This document shows, piece by piece, positions 25,978 to 33,452 of a stretch of 33,452 bases of DNA. Source of the DNA: Beijerinckiaceae bacterium (GTDB lineage Bacteria > Pseudomonadota > Alphaproteobacteria > Rhizobiales > Beijerinckiaceae); NCBI GenBank assembly GCA_947380915.1, contig CANCSY010000010.1, positions 1-33,452 of the forward strand, given 5' to 3'. The position numbers and the translations under genes are program-made. Below the pieces are notes generated by a model that had not been told where the DNA came from, did not search any database, and saw only the letters and a program-made list of their open reading frames with translations. Every line of letters starts with the position of its first letter. Position 1 is the first letter of the stretch.

Positions 25978-27009
25978 ATGACCAGAGTTCTTCTTGCTTT
26001 GATGATGCTCATCCCGTGCAATCTGGCGCAGGCAAATGAAAAGGTGGCCGCTTTTTATGCCGGAAAGAGCTTGCGGCTGACAGTTGGCTCATCCGCCGGT
26101 GGCGGAACCGATATTGTCGCTCGTCTTCTGGCTCGTCACATCGGCAGGTTTGTTCCCGGGAATCCCGCAGTTGTCGTCGTTAATCAACCGGGCGGTGGTG
26201 GGCTGGTCGGCGCCAACAGAATAGCGAACACCGCAGCCCGCGACGGGACGGAATTCGCTACAATGGAACGCGCTATTCCCCAATTCGCCATCATGGGCGA
26301 TCCCAATGTCCATTTTGATCCATTGACGTTGACGTGGCTTGGGTCGCTTTCATCCTATCAAAATGATGCTTTCATGCTGCTGATCAATTCTGATCATTCC
26401 GCGCGCACTGCCGAAGATTTGCGTTCAGGAAAAATGATGGCGCGCCTGGGCGCCAGCCAGCAAGGCTCCACCAATCTCACGTTCGCGATCATAGCAAAGG
26501 ATGTTCTTGGCCTCAATGTCGAAGCTATTTCCGGTTATGCGGGCACCGCCAAGATTTCTCTGGCGATGGCCTCGCGTGAAATTGATGGGCAACTCATGGG
26601 CATTGTGTCCGTGCAGGCCAGTCAGCGGAATTTATGGGAAACCAAAGCGGTTCGGCCCTTGGTGCAGTTTGCACGCAACACCCGGCATCCGGTGCTGCCA
26701 GATGTGCCGACTGGTCAGGAACTGGTTAAGGACAAGGAGGGGCTGGCGCTGCTGGAATTTGCTGAAATGCCGTTCTTCATGGCGCAATCCTTTGTGGCTC
26801 CTCCTGCGATACCTTCGGAACGCGCTCAGGCGCTTCGCACAGCTTTCATGCAAATGACTGGCGATGAGGAGTATCGCACCGATGCGCGAAAGCTGGATAT
26901 TGACGATAGTCCGATCGGATATGAAGCCATCGAGGACCTGCTTCGGAAGGGAAATGCCACGCCGAAACCAGTGATCGATGCTTTTCGTAACTTGATCGCG
27001 CGAAAGTAG
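25978..27009 (+). CDS. TctC/Bug-type periplasmic receptor
   Basis: 343 residues. ATG 25978 has AAGGGGAGG upstream and opens a signal peptide (MTRVLLALMMLIPCNLAQA). The mature protein shows the Bug pattern FYAGKSLRLTVGSSAGGGTD, PGNPAVVVVNQPGGGGLVG and a C-terminal DDSPIGYEAIEDLL helix region. These receptors bind carboxylates through backbone contacts and a structured water network, and many are orphans. It probably shares the transcript of the VOC gene upstream, and it converges with a second Bug-like gene 75 bases downstream. No TctA/TctB membrane partner is present. Ligand unknown. Confidence 0.9.
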   Translation: MTRVLLALMMLIPCNLAQANEKVAAFYAGKSLRLTVGSSAGGGTDIVARLLARHIGRFVPGNPAVVVVNQPGGGGLVGANRIANTAARDGTEFATMERAIPQFAIMGDPNVHFDPLTLTWLGSLSSYQNDAFMLLINSDHSARTAEDLRSGKMMARLGASQQGSTNLTFAIIAKDVLGLNVEAISGYAGTAKISLAMASREIDGQLMGIVSVQASQRNLWETKAVRPLVQFARNTRHPVLPDVPTGQELVKDKEGLALLEFAEMPFFMAQSFVAPPAIPSERAQALRTAFMQMTGDEEYRTDARKLDIDDSPIGYEAIEDLLRKGNATPKPVIDAFRNLIARK

Positions 27010-27084
27010 ATCCTTTTTTAAAGTCCTCGCGTCGCCTGCCCATTATCAATGGTCGCCATGCTTTCCATGGGCCATAAAATGAAT

Positions 27085-28122
27085 TTATTGCGCAGTGTTG
27101 ATCGCGTTGATCTTGTCAACAAGATCCTTTGGCGCAGCGTAAGCTTCAAGAACGATCCTGCGCAAGTCCTCGCCAGAGGTGGGGCTGTCGCATTCCAGAT
27201 TCTGCTTTTCACATTCAGAAAGATATTCAGGGTCGGCAAATGTTCTCCACATGGCTGATCGCAATATGTCGGCGCGTTCCACGGGAATGTCAGGTGGCGC
27301 GAAAACGGGACGACCAACGGCAAGCGGCGCAACGCCGAGTTCCATAAGGACTGCTTTTGCCGGATTGCTCTTCAGCACCGAAGCGGCGAAAGGAACATTG
27401 GCGAAAGCTGCATTTTCCGCACCGCCGAAATAAACCAGCGGCTTTACCTTGTTCTCCTGAAGCCACTGCGGGCGTGATGACTTGAGAGAAGAAAGGGATA
27501 CCGACGGAAATCCTTGCACCTCGCCGCGCTCCATGGCGAGGAACGCTTCGTTTTGACCGGGATAGCCCGCGACGAGTTTCACTTTCAAATCAAATATATT
27601 GGCGAGAAGGCGGCCAAAGAACGCCGGTGTCGAATTGAGCCCGCCTGACACCGCCAGAGTCAATCCGACCCGTCGGGCGTCTTCGAGCGTCTCGACCGGG
27701 ACTTCATGCCACACGAGCAGTGTCGCGACATCTTTCGTGGGGCTGCCTAGCCAGTTTAATCTAGCTGGATCAAATTTGGCTTCTTTGTTTCCGTAGAGTG
27801 GTTCGAAAGGAGCGCTGCTGAGAACGATTCCAATGGAAAGCCCGTCTTTAGCAACGATATTTGTGAGGTGGTTGGCCATGATCAAACCACCGCCGCCAGG
27901 TAAATTGCGCGGCGTGACAGTTGGATTGCCGGGAATGTTCCGTCCCAGATGGCGGGCGATATGGCGACCGGTGACGTCATAGCCGCCGCCAGTGGTGGAT
28001 GAAATGTAGAAGTCGATGCGCTTTCCAGCATAAAAATCCATCGTGGAATTTGTCTGCGCAATGGCGGAAAAGCCCGTCAAGCTGGTTGAGAGGGCTGCGG
28101 CAGCTATCATTTTCTTTATCAT
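27085..28122 (-). CDS. TctC/Bug-type periplasmic receptor
   Basis: 345 residues; GGGAGG 5 bases upstream of the ATG and a signal peptide ending FSAIAQT. Contains FYAGKRIDFYISSTTGGGYD, PGNPTVTPRNLPGGGGL and GYPGQNEAFLAMERGEVQGF, the Bug family's ligand-pocket segments. It is in opposite orientation to the similar gene at 25978 and is more divergent in its C-terminal lobe, which has two cysteines (CEKQNLEC) that may form a disulfide. No membrane subunits follow. Ligand unknown, probably a carboxylic acid. Confidence 0.9.
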   Translation of the reverse strand: MIKKMIAAAALSTSLTGFSAIAQTNSTMDFYAGKRIDFYISSTTGGGYDVTGRHIARHLGRNIPGNPTVTPRNLPGGGGLIMANHLTNIVAKDGLSIGIVLSSAPFEPLYGNKEAKFDPARLNWLGSPTKDVATLLVWHEVPVETLEDARRVGLTLAVSGGLNSTPAFFGRLLANIFDLKVKLVAGYPGQNEAFLAMERGEVQGFPSVSLSSLKSSRPQWLQENKVKPLVYFGGAENAAFANVPFAASVLKSNPAKAVLMELGVAPLAVGRPVFAPPDIPVERADILRSAMWRTFADPEYLSECEKQNLECDSPTSGEDLRRIVLEAYAAPKDLVDKINAINTAQ

Positions 28123-28574
28123 CGAACCTCCCTGCGTTTTTTTTTGTGGCTTACTGTGGCGCTTGAAATTTCGAAGGGCGCAAATCTGCGCCGTAATACC
28201 CCAGTTTGAGTGATGCTTTTTGCAATCCCACCCTATTCGTTGCGCAAGCCACCTGGAAAGGTGGATCCGTTAGCTGGAAAATAATCGGCCTGCGCCCCCG
28301 GAAGGTCAAGCCATTGTTCAGCGAACACTGCCTTTTGAAGGATTGCGCGTTGCGTCGCTAATGCCCGCTTTGAACCAGAGTATATTTTGAAAAGATGCCC
28401 TTTAGAGCCTTGCACGAGCGGGTGATGGCTCGGTGACGTGATAGCGCATGTCCAGCATGCTCGTCATCTTCCTCGGCCTGCGTGACTTGGCGCAGGGGAA
28501 ATGATGAACGGGATTTCGCGAAATGCCATCTTTTCCGGTCTTTTGGATGAACGTCTGACTTACCCAATCTTTTG
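28123..28574. other. 452-base gap, possible hairpin, no gene
   Basis: Includes a T-rich tract near 28135-28146 and a small perfect hairpin CCACCT-GGAA-AGGTGG (28249-28264). Reading frames on the minus strand (28358-28567 and one reaching into tusA) look like noncoding shadow. Nothing else supported. Confidence 0.45.
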
Positions 28575-28814
28575 TCACCCGGACGCGGCCCCGCTTTTGG
28601 CGATGACGAAGACGATTTGTTGGTCGGTTTGATGCTGGCTCACGATTCGATCGCCCGTTTCCCTGATGAGGTTGGGGATATCGATGGCGGCGAGCGGGTC
28701 TGTGCAGCGCACCTCCAACAGCTCGCCTGGCGCCAGTCCCTTGAGCGACTTGCGGGTTTTCAGAGCTGGGAGTGGGCATTTGAACCCGGAGAGATCAAGC
28801 AAGGTGACGGTCAT
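28575..28814 (-). CDS. tusA: TusA/SirA-family sulfur carrier protein
   Basis: 79-residue cytosolic protein with the family signature GFKCPLPALKTRKSL; C13 in CPxP would carry the persulfide, and the fold continues as the usual two-layer alpha/beta (PGELLEVRCTDPLAAIDIP, then VSQHQTDQQIVFVI). TusA-like proteins move sulfur from cysteine desulfurases to tRNA modification, molybdenum cofactor or formate dehydrogenase maturation. The start is the ATG at 28814; a TTG two codons upstream is possible, and no clear ribosome site precedes either. Location near molybdenum-cofactor and formate dehydrogenase genes fits delivery of sulfur to the cofactor, but this is contextual inference. Confidence 0.85.
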   Translation of the reverse strand: MTVTLLDLSGFKCPLPALKTRKSLKGLAPGELLEVRCTDPLAAIDIPNLIRETGDRIVSQHQTDQQIVFVIAKSGAASG

Positions 28815-28907
28815 TTGCAAAACATGGCCAAGGAGTAGGTGCGGGTCAATAGACTTTGATGTTGGCGTGCTGGCGTCGGCGCCTTTTAGCGCCTAGATGA
28901 CACGGTG

Positions 28908-30215
28908 ATGGAGTCCACCTTGCGCGCCTTGTCTTTCGCCACCCTTTTCGCCTTCACCCTACTTTGCGCGCCTGTATCTGCTCAGCCGCAGGGGGAATTG
29001 CGCGGTCACGGCGGGCCTGTGCGCGCATTGTCGATTGCCGCCGACGGGCGCGTAGTCATCAGCGGGAGTTTCGATTCATCAGCCATCGTCTGGTCGCTTG
29101 ACAGCGGAGCGGCCCTTGCTGTGCTGGGCGCCCATGCTGGGTCCGTCAACGCCGTGCTGGCCCTTCCGGATGGGCGCATCGCCACCGGGGGGGAGGACGG
29201 GCGCCTCGCCCTGTGGCGTGACGACGATCTCGCGCGCCCGCAGAGTTTCGACCCCGTCCATACGGCGCCTCTGGTGGCGCTCGCCGTCTCTCCTGATGGC
29301 GCCATGATCGCCAGCGCCTCCTGGGATTCGAGCGTAGCGATCACCTCGCTCAAAGGCGCTTCCTTGCGCCGGTTTGCAGGACATCAAGGCAATGTGAACA
29401 GCGTCGCCTTTTCGCGCGACGGTCGCATACTGGTCAGCGCAGGCTATGACGCCACCCTGCGTCTGACGCCCCTCGATGGCGCCGCGCCGCGTGTTGTCAA
29501 ACTTGCCTCCCCGCTGAACGCGCTGGCCATAAGCGCGTCCGGCGATATGGCGGCGGGCGGCGCGGATGGATCAGTGTTCCTGCTGGCGCCGGATGGCGGC
29601 TTGCGCTTGCAGATAGAGGCGGCCGAAGCGCCCGTCATCGCCCTGGCCTTTTCGCCGGATGGGGCGCGTCTGGCTGTGGCGAGTCCGCGCGGAGGCATCG
29701 GGGTCTTCGAGGTGGCGAGCGGCAAGCCCGTCTTCACTCTGAACGGGCCGGGGCTTCCGGTCTGGTCCCTCGGTTTCACGCCCGATGGGCGACAGATTCT
29801 CACCGGGGGGTCGGACAGGCTCTTGCGCCGCTGGGATGCGCGCACGGGCGATCATCTGGGCCCTGCGGCGCTGGAGCGTCCCGCTGATCCTATGGTGGGC
29901 CTTGAGGGCGGTAGGGGCGCGGAGGTCTTTCGCGCCTGCGTGGCCTGCCACAGCCTGAGCGCCGATGGCGGCAACCGAGCGGGGCCGAGCCTGCATGGGG
30001 TGCTCGGGCGGCGTATCGGCGGCCTGCCCGGCTATGCCTATTCGCCCGGCTTCGCGGACCACGACATCATCTGGAGCAAGCAGACCATCGGGCGCCTCTT
30101 CGAGCTTGGTCCGGCTGCTTACACGCCGGGCACGAAAATGCCGGAACAGCGGGTCGCTTCATCAGAAGACCGCGAGGCCCTTGTTGACTTTATCGAGGCG
30201 GCGAGTCGCCCTTGA
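28908..30215 (+). CDS. Seven-blade WD40 propeller fused to c-type cytochrome
   Basis: 435 residues from the ATG at 28908 (a GTG sits one codon earlier). A signal peptide ends near PVSAQPQ, so the protein is exported. Seven WD40-like repeats, each with a GH/DG pattern (for instance GHGGPVRAL, HAGSVNAVL, HQGNVNSVAF), build a beta-propeller across about residues 30-320. The C-terminal 100 residues contain a class I cytochrome c: the haem site CVACH (344-348), GPSLHGVLGRRIG and a Met ligand in PGTKMPEQ. Fusions like this can serve as periplasmic electron acceptors with protein-docking surfaces. It sits beside molybdenum-cofactor and formate dehydrogenase genes, suggesting a role in that respiratory chain; untested. 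Confidence 0.88.
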   Translation: MESTLRALSFATLFAFTLLCAPVSAQPQGELRGHGGPVRALSIAADGRVVISGSFDSSAIVWSLDSGAALAVLGAHAGSVNAVLALPDGRIATGGEDGRLALWRDDDLARPQSFDPVHTAPLVALAVSPDGAMIASASWDSSVAITSLKGASLRRFAGHQGNVNSVAFSRDGRILVSAGYDATLRLTPLDGAAPRVVKLASPLNALAISASGDMAAGGADGSVFLLAPDGGLRLQIEAAEAPVIALAFSPDGARLAVASPRGGIGVFEVASGKPVFTLNGPGLPVWSLGFTPDGRQILTGGSDRLLRRWDARTGDHLGPAALERPADPMVGLEGGRGAEVFRACVACHSLSADGGNRAGPSLHGVLGRRIGGLPGYAYSPGFADHDIIWSKQTIGRLFELGPAAYTPGTKMPEQRVASSEDREALVDFIEAASRP

Positions 30216-30278
30216 TTTGTGCGGTAGCTTTCGCCATACCCATGAGGCTCCTGCGATGGGGCGACGAAGGAGAGATCA

Positions 30279-30434
30279 ATGAAGGCGTTTCTGTCTGCCG
30301 TGATTGTCGCGGTCATTCTCTCGGCGGGCGCAGCCTATGTGCTCAACACGAAGCAGCAATCGTCAGCGCAGGCCTTCTCTACCTCCGGCGCCCGCGTGGG
30401 TGATCCCGGCCACAATCTGGTGGGTGTGAATTAA
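30279..30434 (+). CDS. 51-residue single-helix membrane peptide
   Basis: Good start context: AAGGAG six bases before the ATG. The product begins MKAFLSAVIVAVILSAGAAY, one hydrophobic helix of about 17 residues. It is followed by a polar periplasmic tail with SGARVGDPGHNLVG. Its stop is only 3 bases from the convergent moeA stop. It is 63 bases after the cytochrome gene and probably in the same transcript. I do not know a characterised family, but the tail looks conserved rather than random. It may be a small subunit or assembly factor for a redox complex. Confidence 0.7.
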   Translation: MKAFLSAVIVAVILSAGAAYVLNTKQQSSAQAFSTSGARVGDPGHNLVGVN

Positions 30435-30437
30435 GCC

Positions 30438-31691
30438 TCAAACGAGGATCTGATAGGCGAGAAATTTTACATTCTCGCCGGGGCTCACCCGTTCCACATC
30501 CTCGCCCAGCTCGATGATTCCATCGGTATCGGCCAGCGAGGACAAAAGCCCGGCGCCCTCGCGCGGAAACTTCACAGCTTCAAGGCTTCCATCGTCGGCG
30601 TAGCGCAGGCTGGCGCGCACATATTCGCGGCGGCCGGTCTTTTTCTTGTATGCGAAAGCCGCGCGCACGGGCAGGCCGATCAAAGGCTCCGGCGTGGCTC
30701 CTGACAGGGCCAGAATGGTCGGGCGCACCACATGGGCGAAGGTGACGAAACTGGCCACCGGATTTCCCGGCAGACCGATGAAGGGCGTGCCCGCAATCAC
30801 GCCCATGGCGACGGGGCGGCCGGGCTTGATCGCCAGAGACCACAGAACCAGCGAGCCCACGCTTTCAATCGCGGCGCGCACATGGTCTTCCTCGCCGGTC
30901 GATACGCCGCCCGACGTCAGCACGAGATCATGGGTCCCGGCGGCGTCCTTCAAGGCCGCCGTCAGCGCGGCACGGTCGTCGCGCAGGATGCCGAGATCGT
31001 GAACCTCGCAATGGAGGCGCCGCAACAGGGCGCCCAGCATGAAACGATTGGAGTCGAAGAGCTGCGCTGGGCCGCGCGGCCCGCCGGGCTCCAACACCTC
31101 ATTGCCCGTCGAGAAGATGGCGACGCGGATGCGGCGGCGCAGGGTCAGGTGGGTCAGCCCCAGGGCCGCCGCCAGCGCCACATGCTGGGGGCGCAGGCGC
31201 CTGCCGCCGGGGATGGCCACGGCGCCCTGCACAATGTCCTCGCCCGCCGGGCGCATATTGGCGCCGGGCTTGAGGCCAGCGGGGAGCGTGACGCTTCCAT
31301 CAGCCTCGAGCCGCACATCCTCCTGCATGAAGACCGTATCGGCGCCCTGAGGCATGGGCGCGCCGGTGAAAATACGCACGGCGGTCCCGGGCGCAATGGG
31401 GTCCGCCGCCGCGCCAGCCTGCACGCGCGCGGACACGGGAAAGCTGCGCGGCCCATCCTGCGGCAGATCGGCGCCGCGCAGTGCGTAGCCATCGACGGCG
31501 GAATTTGCGAAGAGCGGCAGGGGAACCGGCGCGCGCAACGGCGAAACCAGAATACGATTGTCGCAGTCGAACAGTGGCAGGCGCTCCTCCCCAGCGACGG
31601 GCTGCACGCGGGTCGCGATCAGCGCCAGGGCCTCGTCGATGGTCATGAGCTTGCCGCCGAAAGCGAAGCAGTCGTTCGACAGTTGCACCAT
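30438..31691 (-). CDS. moeA: Molybdopterin molybdenumtransferase
   Basis: 417 residues, the normal MoeA size. It inserts molybdate into adenylylated molybdopterin to make molybdenum cofactor. Family segments visible: FANSAVDGYALRG near the N terminus, GAPMPQGADTVFMQE, RPAGEDI, the central molybdopterin-binding FSTGNEV, LTSGGVSTGEEDHV, and GLPGNPVASFVTF at the C-terminal side. The gene begins 1 base after the mobB stop, with GAGG upstream of its ATG, so the two are co-translated. The cofactor serves the formate dehydrogenase encoded immediately upstream. It converges with the 51-residue peptide gene. Confidence 0.95.
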   Translation of the reverse strand: MVQLSNDCFAFGGKLMTIDEALALIATRVQPVAGEERLPLFDCDNRILVSPLRAPVPLPLFANSAVDGYALRGADLPQDGPRSFPVSARVQAGAAADPIAPGTAVRIFTGAPMPQGADTVFMQEDVRLEADGSVTLPAGLKPGANMRPAGEDIVQGAVAIPGGRRLRPQHVALAAALGLTHLTLRRRIRVAIFSTGNEVLEPGGPRGPAQLFDSNRFMLGALLRRLHCEVHDLGILRDDRAALTAALKDAAGTHDLVLTSGGVSTGEEDHVRAAIESVGSLVLWSLAIKPGRPVAMGVIAGTPFIGLPGNPVASFVTFAHVVRPTILALSGATPEPLIGLPVRAAFAYKKKTGRREYVRASLRYADDGSLEAVKFPREGAGLLSSLADTDGIIELGEDVERVSPGENVKFLAYQILV

Positions 31692-31692
31692 G

Positions 31693-32220
31693 TCAGACCT
31701 CGCCAGTCAGGCGCGCAAGCACATCGGCGAGCGGCGTCGCCAGGGCGCGCATCATAGCCGCGACGGCGGGGATGTCATCAAGGTGGGCGCCGGGCAGGTG
31801 GGCGGGGCGGGGGCCGTCCGTCACGAGGCCAAGGATGTGCGGGTCCTGCACATGCAGGAAGGGCTTGTCGTTGGCCTGCCGACAAACCTCGATTTTCGGA
31901 TGGGCCTCGAACTTGAAGCCCTCGACGATCAGCAGATCCACCGGCGTGAGTCGCGTCAGCAAATAGCTAAGCTTCGGCTCTTCTTCGTCGCGCAGTTCAT
32001 GCAGGAGGGCGAAGCGTTTGCTGGAGGCGACCAGCACCTCGCTGGCCCCCGCCTCGCGGTGACGCCAGGAGTCCTTGCCGGGGGTGTCGAGATCAAAGGC
32101 GTGATGGGCGTGCTTGATGGTCGAGACCTTCAGGCCTTCGGCGACCAGCTGCGGAATGACGCGCGTCAGCAGTGTCGTTTTTCCCGCCCCGCTCCAGCCT
32201 GCCAGACCAATGACCTTCAT
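31693..32220 (-). CDS. mobB: Molybdopterin-guanine dinucleotide biosynthesis protein B
   Basis: 175 residues; the start is the ATG at 32220, opening MKVIGLAGWSGAGKTTLL with the Walker A loop GWSGAGKTT. The conserved histidine motif IKHAHHAFDLDTPGKDS follows, then LLIVEGFK. MobB binds GTP and helps MobA attach GMP to molybdopterin, giving the bis-MGD form needed by formate dehydrogenases. It precedes moeA in a two-gene unit and is separated from the formate dehydrogenase genes by a strong terminator, so it likely has its own promoter in the short 30-base spacer upstream or within the terminator region. Confidence 0.94.
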   Translation of the reverse strand: MKVIGLAGWSGAGKTTLLTRVIPQLVAEGLKVSTIKHAHHAFDLDTPGKDSWRHREAGASEVLVASSKRFALLHELRDEEEPKLSYLLTRLTPVDLLIVEGFKFEAHPKIEVCRQANDKPFLHVQDPHILGLVTDGPRPAHLPGAHLDDIPAVAAMMRALATPLADVLARLTGEV

Positions 32221-32262
32221 CGCAACCCTCGCGCGCTCGCTCAGCAATAGCACAAAGAAAAA

Positions 32263-32288
32263 GGACTGCCGATGGTTATCGGCAGTCC
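32263..32288 (-). terminator. Strong intrinsic terminator after formate dehydrogenase gamma gene
   Basis: Perfect 11-bp inverted repeat: GGACTGCCGAT (32263-32273) and ATCGGCAGTCC (32278-32288) with a four-base loop, and on the minus strand it is followed by TTTTTCTTT. It ends transcripts from the fdh operon 22 bases after the gamma stop, separating them from mobB. Confidence 0.85.
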
Positions 32289-32309
32289 CTTGTTTTATGA
32301 GCCGAAATC

Positions 32310-33317
32310 TTATTCTGCAGGCTGCGCGCCCGGCGGGATGGCGGGGGCGCGGCCCTTGGCCTGCTCCTCTTCCACCCAAAGCGAGTGATGCTCTTTGGCC
32401 CAGTTGAGATCGACCTCGCCGTTGCCCATGGCGTCGAAGGCGCCCTCCATGCCGACCGAGCCGATATAGGCATGGGCGAACATGGCGGCCACGAAGAGCA
32501 CCGCCAGCAGGGCGTGGATGGTGGTCCATAACTGCAGGTCGGACACGCCGCCCTCCGCCAGATAGGGGAAGAGCAGGAACCAGCCCGACACGGACATGAC
32601 GACACCGCCGCCCATGACGATCCAGAACACGACCTTCTGGCCCGCGTTGAAGCGCTTGGCCGGGGGATGCTTGCCCTTGGAGAAGAGCCCGCCGCCCTGC
32701 TTGATCCACTCGAGATCCAGCTTGTTGGGGATGTTGTCGCGCACCCAGATCACGAACATCAGGGCGATGCCGAACATGAAGGGGAAGGACAGGTAATTAT
32801 GCGAGACCTTGCCCCAGGCCGTCAGCGTGGCGAAAGTCTCCGCCCCGAAGAAGGGCAGGATCAGCATGCGGCCAAAGGACAGATTGAGGCCCGAGAGCGC
32901 CAGCACGATGAAGCAGCCCGCCGTTAACCAGTGGGTGAAGCGATCAAGGCTGGCGAAGCGGGTGATGGTGACGCCGGAGAAGCCGCCGTCAATGCGGATG
33001 CGCCCGCGCACCAGATAGAAAAGAGCCAGCAGCGCCAGAATGCCGAGAATGGCCACGCCGCCGATGACCGGCAGTGTCTGCTGGTGGAAGGTGCGCCAGG
33101 TCTGTCCGGCGGGCTGGATCAGGCTCGCCGCCTTCTCGTCGGGAATGGAGATGCGGCCTGTCAGCCGCTCACCGCTTTTCAGCGAATTCAGCAGCTGCTC
33201 TTCCTTCACCGATTCCTTGGTTGGGTTGAAGTTGTTGTAATTCTGGGCGACGACCGGGGTGCTGGCCACGAATGCCAGCGCCAACAGCGCCACGAGAGAT
33301 TTCAGCCAGGTGTTCAT
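32310..33317 (-). CDS. fdoI: Formate dehydrogenase gamma subunit, cytochrome b556
   Basis: 335 residues. ATG 33317 starts a signal peptide (MNTWLKSLVALLALAFVA...PVVAQ), with a periplasmic segment (about 26-90) before the four-helix cytochrome b core. Haem-ligand candidates are H in DRFTHWLTAG, SHNYLSF, TIHALLA and MFAHAYIGSV. It anchors the alpha and beta subunits in the membrane and passes electrons from formate to quinone. It is longer than enterobacterial FdoI (about 210 residues), as usual in Alphaproteobacteria. The beta subunit gene is immediately upstream. It is the last gene of the operon. Confidence 0.93.
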   Translation of the reverse strand: MNTWLKSLVALLALAFVASTPVVAQNYNNFNPTKESVKEEQLLNSLKSGERLTGRISIPDEKAASLIQPAGQTWRTFHQQTLPVIGGVAILGILALLALFYLVRGRIRIDGGFSGVTITRFASLDRFTHWLTAGCFIVLALSGLNLSFGRMLILPFFGAETFATLTAWGKVSHNYLSFPFMFGIALMFVIWVRDNIPNKLDLEWIKQGGGLFSKGKHPPAKRFNAGQKVVFWIVMGGGVVMSVSGWFLLFPYLAEGGVSDLQLWTTIHALLAVLFVAAMFAHAYIGSVGMEGAFDAMGNGEVDLNWAKEHHSLWVEEEQAKGRAPAIPPGAQPAE

Positions 33318-33348
33318 GGAAGGACCCTTGCGATGATGACGGGAGCAA

Positions 33349-33452
33349 TCAGACACTGATCGTTTCCTTGTAGGCGGTCTTCCAGCCCCAGGCGCCCGAA
33401 CCATAGCCGCGCTTCATCACGCGCTCCTTGTAGATGGAGGCGATGATGTCGC
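33349..33452 (-). CDS. fdoH: Formate dehydrogenase iron-sulfur (beta) subunit, C-terminal end only
   Basis: Only the last 33 codons are inside the window; the rest lies beyond the right edge. The translated end, DIIASIYKERVMKRGYGS and then AWGWKTAYKETISV, looks like the C-terminal membrane-anchor/tail region of the beta subunit, which is followed directly by gamma in such operons. Stop TGA is 31 bases before the gamma start. Identification is from position and this short tail, so it is moderately sure. Confidence 0.6.
   Translation of the reverse strand, partial: DIIASIYKERVMKRGYGSGAWGWKTAYKETISV

Noticed and set aside
28249..28264. CCACCT-GGAA-AGGTGG hairpin as a small RNA or riboswitch
   Set aside because: Six base pairs only, no flanking conserved elements or T tract; kept only as a note.
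28402..28779. Minus-strand frame overlapping tusA
   Set aside because: Out of frame with tusA, which has the CPxP motif; the product is proline/arginine-rich without similarity.
32595..32927. Plus-strand frames opposite the formate dehydrogenase gamma gene
   Set aside because: Antisense shadow of a well-supported membrane protein.

Overview
The window looks like part of an alphaproteobacterial chromosome, most likely Hyphomicrobiales (Beijerinckiaceae or Bradyrhizobiaceae-like). The evidence is its high GC, short GGAG-type ribosome sites, GTG/TTG starts, a respiratory formate dehydrogenase with a long gamma subunit next to molybdenum-cofactor genes, and an abundance of periplasmic solute-binding proteins. 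This placement is by family resemblance only; there is no rRNA or tRNA to anchor it. I saw no tRNA, rRNA, CRISPR array or intact insertion sequence.

Left part (1-13.9 kb). After 469 gene-free bases, a minus-strand operon runs hyuA-hyuB-binding protein-permease (7150 to 470). It pairs an ATP-dependent hydantoinase/oxoprolinase-type enzyme with an ABC importer that has no ATPase in the window. A divergent plus-strand cluster follows (7747-10007): two small membrane proteins, a small exported carboxypeptidase-regulatory-like protein and an NMT1/SsuA-like binding protein. Next come a family-1 binding protein (minus), a two-cupin enzyme (minus) and a divergent family-1 binding protein (plus).

Middle part (13.9-20.6 kb). 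This stretch has a different character: a zinc-ribbon SAM methyltransferase, two glycosyltransferases and a plasmid/ICE-style topoisomerase III with a C-terminal DUF5710 domain, separated by long AT-richer gaps. It resembles an acquired surface-glycan and mobile-element remnant block.

Right part (20.6-28.1 kb). Transport genes resume: three TctC/Bug-type binding proteins without TctA/TctB membrane partners, a second binding protein/permease pair paralogous to the first but with the two genes convergent, and a two-domain VOC (glyoxalase/extradiol-dioxygenase fold) protein.

Far right (28.5-33.45 kb). A formate-oxidation locus: fdh beta (C-terminal end only) and gamma, a strong terminator, mobB and moeA on the minus strand; a seven-blade WD40-cytochrome c fusion and a conserved-looking 51-residue membrane peptide on the plus strand; and a TusA-like sulfur carrier. 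In total the window encodes eight solute-binding proteins, two permeases and no transport ATPase. That imbalance and the unrecognised four-gene cluster at 7.7-10.0 kb are the most interesting features.
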